Positions 58,982 through 64,000 of a DNA stretch of 64,000 bases are shown here, piece by piece. The position numbers and the translations under genes are program-made. The stretch lies in the NCBI GenBank assembly GCA_014621425.1, contig JAANBB010000089.1, positions 53,615 to 117,614 on the forward strand. Direction: 5' to 3'. The stretch is from Cylindrodendrum hubeiense. Lineage: Eukaryota > Ascomycota > Sordariomycetes > Hypocreales > Nectriaceae. The notes beneath the pieces were generated by a model, which saw nothing but the letters and a program-made list of their open reading frames with translations, searched no databases and had not been told where the DNA came from. Numbering within the stretch: position 1 is the first letter of the stretch; every line of letters begins with the position of its first letter.

Positions 58982-60952
58982 TTTGGGGTTTGAATTTTGA
59001 AGAGGTCAAGCTCTATGTGGTGGGTACGAGTTGTCTTCGATGCGAAAGGCGTAGCTGGCCTCAACAAATTTCAAGGAAGAGAATGTGCTGGGTTGAATGC
59101 AATGGATTCGAAGCGTACCAACCAGCATTTTCATCTGGCGAGGCTGTTTGGAAATGTGCAAATGGTGATGTGTAGATACTTGATTGGCACAGAACAGAAG
59201 GCGCAGGTAACGTAACCTGCCAGATGCTGAGGGCTACCTTGGGCATGCACGCAACCTTGGATGAGGCGCAGGATGTACAAGAATATCGCCCACAACCGCA
59301 TACTCAAAAGAAGGCACCAAAGAAGCAGTTTAATCAACTACTTAACCAGCGCTTCCATCTCATAGTTAACTTTGAGGCTGTCACCCGGAGCGGGCCAACC
59401 CGAAAGCCTAATTCTCGGTCCGTGGGACTAAAGGAGCCGGCGAGGCTCACGAGGTGTGCCCTGGTGAGGTGGCGAGAAAGGCAGAACTCTATCTCATAGA
59501 GGGATGCCTCGTGGCTTGGACTTTGGTGCCTGGGCTAGGCGAACGGTTCAGCTGAGCAGGTGTAACAGAGGGTGTGAGGCGGGGGCGAGGCCTTGCTTGG
59601 GATTGAAAGACGGGTCACATTTGTCACGACCATAGGCCTAAAGGAGGAGTCGAAGAGTTACACACATCTAGACATGGGGAGTTGAGTAGCCTGCTGGAAC
59701 CCAATGTGCTGCGTCGATGCCAAGTACACGAGTGGCTCTTCCGCCCTTTACGTAGTACATGTTGTACTTGGCATCTCACCGGGTTTACGTGCACAAGTGG
59801 CTTTACATATCTATAAGTATAAAGAGAAGAAATACAAATAAATAAATAAAAAGGCAATACTACAGGCTTAGTTAATAAACTCAAGGATATTTATTTTGCT
59901 TTTTATTTTCGAAGAGCAATTGCAAGTAGTTAATTGTGAAGGTGTGTATTTTGCGTGCAAATAGCAATGAGTGCGTGCGAATGGCAATAAAGTACCCTTT
60001 CAATGAGCCCAACGCAGCCTTTGCAATGTGATGACGGAATGGCCAAGCAAACAAGGCGCGACCAACAACACTAACGCCCTGCATATTTGGTACTTGGATC
60101 TGTCCTTTGCGAACACAACATGAACTGCCCTAGGCGTCCTTGATGTGCTCGTGTCCACTCGCTCAGCCCCAGTGACAAAGCAAAAGGCTCATCACATTTG
60201 CACGCGAATTGGAGGCCTGGCAATAGGGGCGGTGGCATTGGCGCTGGAGCCTTCGATTTCCCCCCCCCGACTCGCGAATGAGGCGGCTGTACGCAGGGTG
60301 GTTCAGTGGCTGACACAGTGGACTCGCCCAATGCTTCAGGGGGCATCACCTCCTGCAGGCTCGCAGAGGAGCTGCGGCGGCGCCCCAGTGGTTCCAGCGG
60401 CTGGTCGGCGAGGCGGCTTAATTAGCGGGGGAGCCTAGCGCTCTGGGGTGCCAAGTTTGGTGGGGCGGGCTGGGCCGTGTTGCTTCTGCGATGCTGGGTT
60501 CCGCTGTCCAGTTTCCGCGGATGCGGTTGGTCGCCTTGTTTGCGTTGCCTCCAGCTCTGTCTCTTGTCTCCTCCTTGGCCTGTGGGTTGTGACACTGCAA
60601 CCTTGCAATTCCGGATTCCCACGCCCCTCTGTTGACTTTGACTGAGACCTCCTGAGCGCTGCGAGTCTGCCGCAATGGACTCCGTCTGACGCAGAAGTGC
60701 CAGACACCGGAGACCAGGGGCAGCTTTTGGCCCTGGCTTGTACGCTCGCTGTAAGTAAGCCGTCTCACTCCGTCTTCCGCTCGGATCGACGGGCACGCGA
60801 GACGCAGAAGCTAAACGAAGGCATCGCCAGAGCAGAATACCGCAATCATACCCTCTCTATTCCGCCCGCAAACCCCACGAGTGAGGATACCCGACGTGGA
60901 ACATGCAATCAATGGACCGACTGGCTCCGCGACACGGACACGGCACCGGGAG
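58982..60952. other. Divergent gene-free interval
   Basis: About 2 kb between the HET gene (-) and the CHAT gene (+). It has a hairpin-forming inverted repeat at 59716-59775 and an AT-rich stretch at 59810-59990. Open frames show no domain. Confidence 0.5.
59716..59775. repeat. Perfect 12-bp inverted repeat
   Basis: gatgccaagtac at 59716-59727 is the exact reverse complement of gtacttggcatc at 59764-59775, with a 36-bp loop. It could be a hairpin, a protein-binding site or the remnant of a small inverted-repeat element. Confidence 0.7.
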
Positions 60953-63160
60953 ATGGATGTTGTCTACGTGCACTCGATCCCGGCACGACGGCAAGGGCTA
61001 GCATCCGCGTCACTGCCTGCGGGCCACCATGTTGCGCCTGCGCACCGCGATCACGACGAACTACAATCCGCTGGAGAAGACGACACCCCTCAACACAATC
61101 ACACGACACAGTTACCGCAGCGTCATCGCCAGTGGAGCGTTACCATTGCCGTCAACGACAACGCCGCCGTCCCCGCCACCATCACTGACCCCTTCTTCGA
61201 GGCAGAGTACAAGGAGGTCTTCGAGCACTACCTGCGCGACTCGGACCGGCCGCGATGGAGTGCCGAGAGCATGAGCATGACGCTGCAGGAGCGGGGCGGC
61301 GACGGCGTTTCGCACCTCGAGGATCTGATCCGCAAGTACGGCGAGGAACTGTGGTCGCAGCTGGAGCAGAATCTCAACTTCTCGCCGGACGCGACCGAGT
61401 GCCAAATCTACATTGTCGAGAGCGCTCCAGCCCCGGGCGACAATGCGAACGGTACCTCGCCTGGCAGCGGACCCGGAATCCACTGTCTTGCCTGGGAACT
61501 GCTCGAGGCCGTCCACGTCACCCGCATGTCCAAGCTGCGTGTCACCCGCATCAGCGACGTGCCCCTCCCCCAGCGACCCTATCACCGCCCGCTGCCCACG
61601 CTCGCCGCCGTGCAGGCCAACCCGGCGCTCAACTTCCATGTGCTGCTGGTCGTGGCCCGCGATTTCAGTCGGCACGGCGCCGAGCGGGATCCGGAGCCGG
61701 ACCTGGCCCAGTGGCCGCTCATGAACGCCCGGCGGAAGGTCCACAGCCGCCTGTTGCTCGAGGTGGTGCGCCCGGGCAGCCAAGAGGAGCTCGCAGAGCA
61801 TTTGGAGATACGGGCTTCGCAGGGTGTGCATTTTCATCTGGTGCATTTCGACCTCCATGGTCGCATCAAGCAGGATGAGTACGTCATACACCGTTCCCCA
61901 TTATTTTAGACTTTACTGACTTTGTTACACAGACTTGGAAACGAAGTCCCTTGGCTACTATTCGCTAAGCAGAACCACGTCCCACGCACCCACGGTTACC
62001 AAGTGCCACAGACACACCTTGCAAAAGCCGCAGATATAGCTGCCGTCTTGGCTCGTTACGAGATAGAGAGCGTCGTTCTCAACGCCTGCCTATCGGCTTA
62101 CAACCGCTCTGGATCCGCTACAAGCCTCGCCCACATCTTTCTCCAGCATGGCGTCTGCAATGTTTCGGCCATGTGGTTCTTTGTCCACTGGCAGACAGTG
62201 GCGACGTACCTCGATACTTTCTACGACGAGCTGTTGTATCACTGCAAGCCCTTCCACATCGCGGCCCATCAGGGGCGAGAAGCCATCCGGCAGAAGCCCA
62301 CAAGTCGGACAGGACGCGAGTACCAGGACTTTTTCTTGTGTGTAAACTACTCGCGCAAGATTCCGACGGCACACGCGATTGACCCTGTGACACGCGAGCC
62401 CAGTCCGGCGCCATCAGCTCGGTCGGCGGGCTCGACGACGTCCAACGCCTCAGGCAAGAGCTTCATGAGTGGGGTGTGGAAGCAAACGACACCGCGACTC
62501 GCGGACTCGTTCATACTGGGCGGAGAGCCGGTGATGCGAATGCAGCTGCACCTGCTGGAGTTGGAGTACAAGCTTATGACGTTCCGTGTCGTGTACGCGA
62601 GTGACCTGCGACGGCCAGGCTCCAAGCTCAGCAGCACCATCGACCAGATGGCACACATGTGGCTAAACACCAACCTAGTGGACGAGGTGCTCTACTACAA
62701 GGCCAAGGACTTTGCGCGATCTACCCTGTCGCGCATGTTCCCCGGCGGCGTCAAGCACCGGGACCGACGGACGAGGGCCACCAACGGAGGCTACCTCCAG
62801 CTGCTCTTCCCGAGGCCTGTTCGGGCGCTCCGGCAAACGCTGCACGTAGTGACCGACGTGGACGGGGTCGTGGCGCCGGGGTATCTGGCCGACGCCGGGC
62901 GCAACGCCCAGCTCGAGCTGCGGCGATCCATGGCGCAGGCCGGGCTGCGGCGGTTCGCGGAGCGGCTACACGAGGACGGACACAGCTACCTCCTGTTCCT
63001 GGGCAGCGAGGATGCGCAGTGGTGGCGGACGTATTTGCAGCACCTCCAGGGCGAGTGGTGGATGCATCTACCCTGGAGCTACACGGTGCATAGTCGCTAC
63101 ATCCGCGACGTGAGGCTGCCGACGGAGGAGAGGAAACCCAAATTGGGGATTCAAGGGTGA
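60953..63160 (+). CDS. CHAT-domain (caspase-like) protease homologue
   Basis: Exons 60953-61878 and 61933-63160 flank a 54-bp intron (GTACGT...CACAG) and give 717 residues. The CHAT fold of caspase-like peptidases is recognised by the His motif VHFHLVHFDLHG (His302) and the Cys motif VVLNACLSA (Cys361), followed by SATSLAHIFLQHG and the helix with AAHQGREAIR. Both catalytic residues are present, so it may be active. Residues 1-130 are polar and unrecognised; 130-300 form the N-terminal half of the fold (FHVLLVVARDF). After about residue 480 a separate domain follows with YLQLLFPRPV, VVTDVDGVV and QWWRTYLQHLQGEWWMHLPW. I do not recognise it. No TPRs are visible, although CHAT proteins often have them. 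In bacteria CHAT proteases act in type III-E CRISPR and gasdermin defence; the role of the fungal ones is poorly known. The start at 60953 is the first in-frame ATG. Confidence 0.87.
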
Positions 63161-63720
63161 GCCAAGGATACAGGAGGAATGAACATGACCACGTTACATA
63201 TTAGTGTGAAAAAACGAGGCAGAAAGAGGAGGAGACGCATACAAGAGTGCCTCTTAGCATGTAGACATAACTGTGTATATCAGCATCTAGTTGCATCTAG
63301 ACATCTAGCATCGGGGAGCGGGAACGGGTGGCGTTACCGGGATAATCTCTAGTACATTTCTATTTTAATACAATAGAAGATATGGTCTTAATCTTTAAGA
63401 TTTGAGGCACACCACCACGGGTTAGATTCTAGAAGCATCTGTCCAAACCATGGAGGATCGATAGCCTAGGTGTTGTGGCGTTCAGCCCAGCCAGTAGGTG
63501 CAGATACTATGCTGACTGCGCTAAATATCCCTGTCGTATTCTGTACGGAGTGCGTCTGCTCCCAAGACCCCTGTCGTATTTCGTATGCGTCGCTCGTGGC
63601 TGTTGCTTGGTATTCACGGTGGTGTCATTCAGCCAGAAGAGAAGAATAAAAAGCGTCTTCACGGCCTCTCGTTCAGTCTGTATTTCCGTTCTCAGCCTGT
63701 ATCTCTTTCCTTATTACGAA
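63161..63720. other. Spacer with hydrolase promoter
   Basis: A 560-bp spacer between two plus-strand genes. An ATAAAAAG element near 63646-63653 lies about 70 bp upstream of the hydrolase start and may serve as a TATA element. No other gene is seen. Confidence 0.5.
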
Positions 63721-64000
63721 ATGTCAGTTAAACACGGCTTGCGACGCCTTACTACGTCCGCCAACCGCACAATGTCGACCCTATCCCACGAGAACCAGAC
63801 CTTCACCCTCCCAGACGGCCGGCTGCTGGGCTTCGCCGAGTACGGCGACCCGGAGGGCACGCCTGTGCTGTACTTCCACGGGTTCCCGTCGTCGCGGCTC
63901 GAGGCCAGCGCGGTGCTGGAGACGGCCCGGCGGCGCAACCTCCGCTTCATCGCGCTGGACCGGCCGGGGTTCGGGCTGTCGACGCCGCAGCCCCACCGCA
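63721..64000 (+). CDS. Alpha/beta hydrolase, 5' part (cut by window end)
   Basis: The reading frame from the ATG at 63721 runs open to the window end (93 codons seen). A second in-frame ATG at 63772 starts right before the conserved part. The segment has the first strands of an alpha/beta hydrolase: LPDGRLLGFAEYGDPEG, then VLYFHGFPSSR with the oxyanion-hole HG motif, then FIALDRPGFGLS. The nucleophile elbow and the catalytic acid and histidine would lie beyond the window. The extra N-terminal 17 residues are basic and Ser/Thr-rich and could be a mitochondrial signal if the first ATG is used. The substrate is unknown. Confidence 0.85.
   Translation, partial: MSVKHGLRRLTTSANRTMSTLSHENQTFTLPDGRLLGFAEYGDPEGTPVLYFHGFPSSRLEASAVLETARRRNLRFIALDRPGFGLSTPQPHR

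Noticed and set aside
60697..61188. Open frame overlapping the start of the CHAT gene in another frame
   Set aside because: Its codon pattern loses to the CHAT frame, which continues through a proper intron into the conserved domain.
1..64000. CRISPR arrays, bacterial operons, intact transposons or viral insertions
   Set aside because: No regularly spaced direct repeats, no transposase or integrase motifs and no reverse transcriptase motifs were seen; introns and families are fungal throughout.

Overview
The window looks like nuclear DNA of a filamentous ascomycete, most likely Sordariomycetes. The evidence is short spliceosomal introns of about 50-130 bp with GTRNGT donors and TACTAAC-like branch points, dispersed 5S rRNA genes, and typical fungal families (HET, DUF7580, Pth11-like rhodopsin-fold membrane protein, TeaR-like CaaX protein, secreted tyrosinase and intradiol dioxygenase). 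The genus cannot be fixed from sequence alone. I see no bacterial, viral or plasmid genes.

Left part (1-24.7 kb): two tandem 5S rRNA genes and a decayed third copy open the window. Next come mostly secreted or membrane proteins: a hydrophobic small secreted protein (-), an intradiol ring-cleavage dioxygenase (-), a seven-helix-type integral membrane protein (-), a tyrosinase (+), a CPA2-type Na+/H+ antiporter (+), a purine nucleoside permease (+) and a 14-cysteine secreted protein (+). They are separated by unusually long gene-free stretches.

Middle part (24.9-40.4 kb): a divergent pair shares a 276-bp promoter, a DUF7580 protein (-) and a C2H2 zinc-finger/SH3 protein (+) whose SH3 module is tandemly duplicated. 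It is followed by a peroxisomal (SKL-ending) 4-coumarate:CoA-ligase-like enzyme (-), an HNH-type protein with a substituted catalytic histidine (-), a Ure2-like glutathione S-transferase with two candidate starts (+), a multiply frameshifted phosphatidylserine decarboxylase pseudogene (-), and a TeaR-like prenylated cell-end protein (-).

Right part (40.4-64 kb): a calcineurin-like phosphoesterase (+), a 9.2-kb gene-free pyrimidine-rich interval, a J-domain protein (+), a HET-domain protein with a hydrophobic C-terminus (-), a CHAT (caspase-like) protease (+), and the start of an alpha/beta hydrolase (+) cut by the window end.

The most interesting theme is the density of genes of the sort tied to fungal self/non-self recognition and regulated cell death: DUF7580, C2H2-SH3, HNH, HET and CHAT, within about 38 kb. 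That they act together is inference. All exon boundaries were worked out by hand from reading frame and splice signals, without transcript data.
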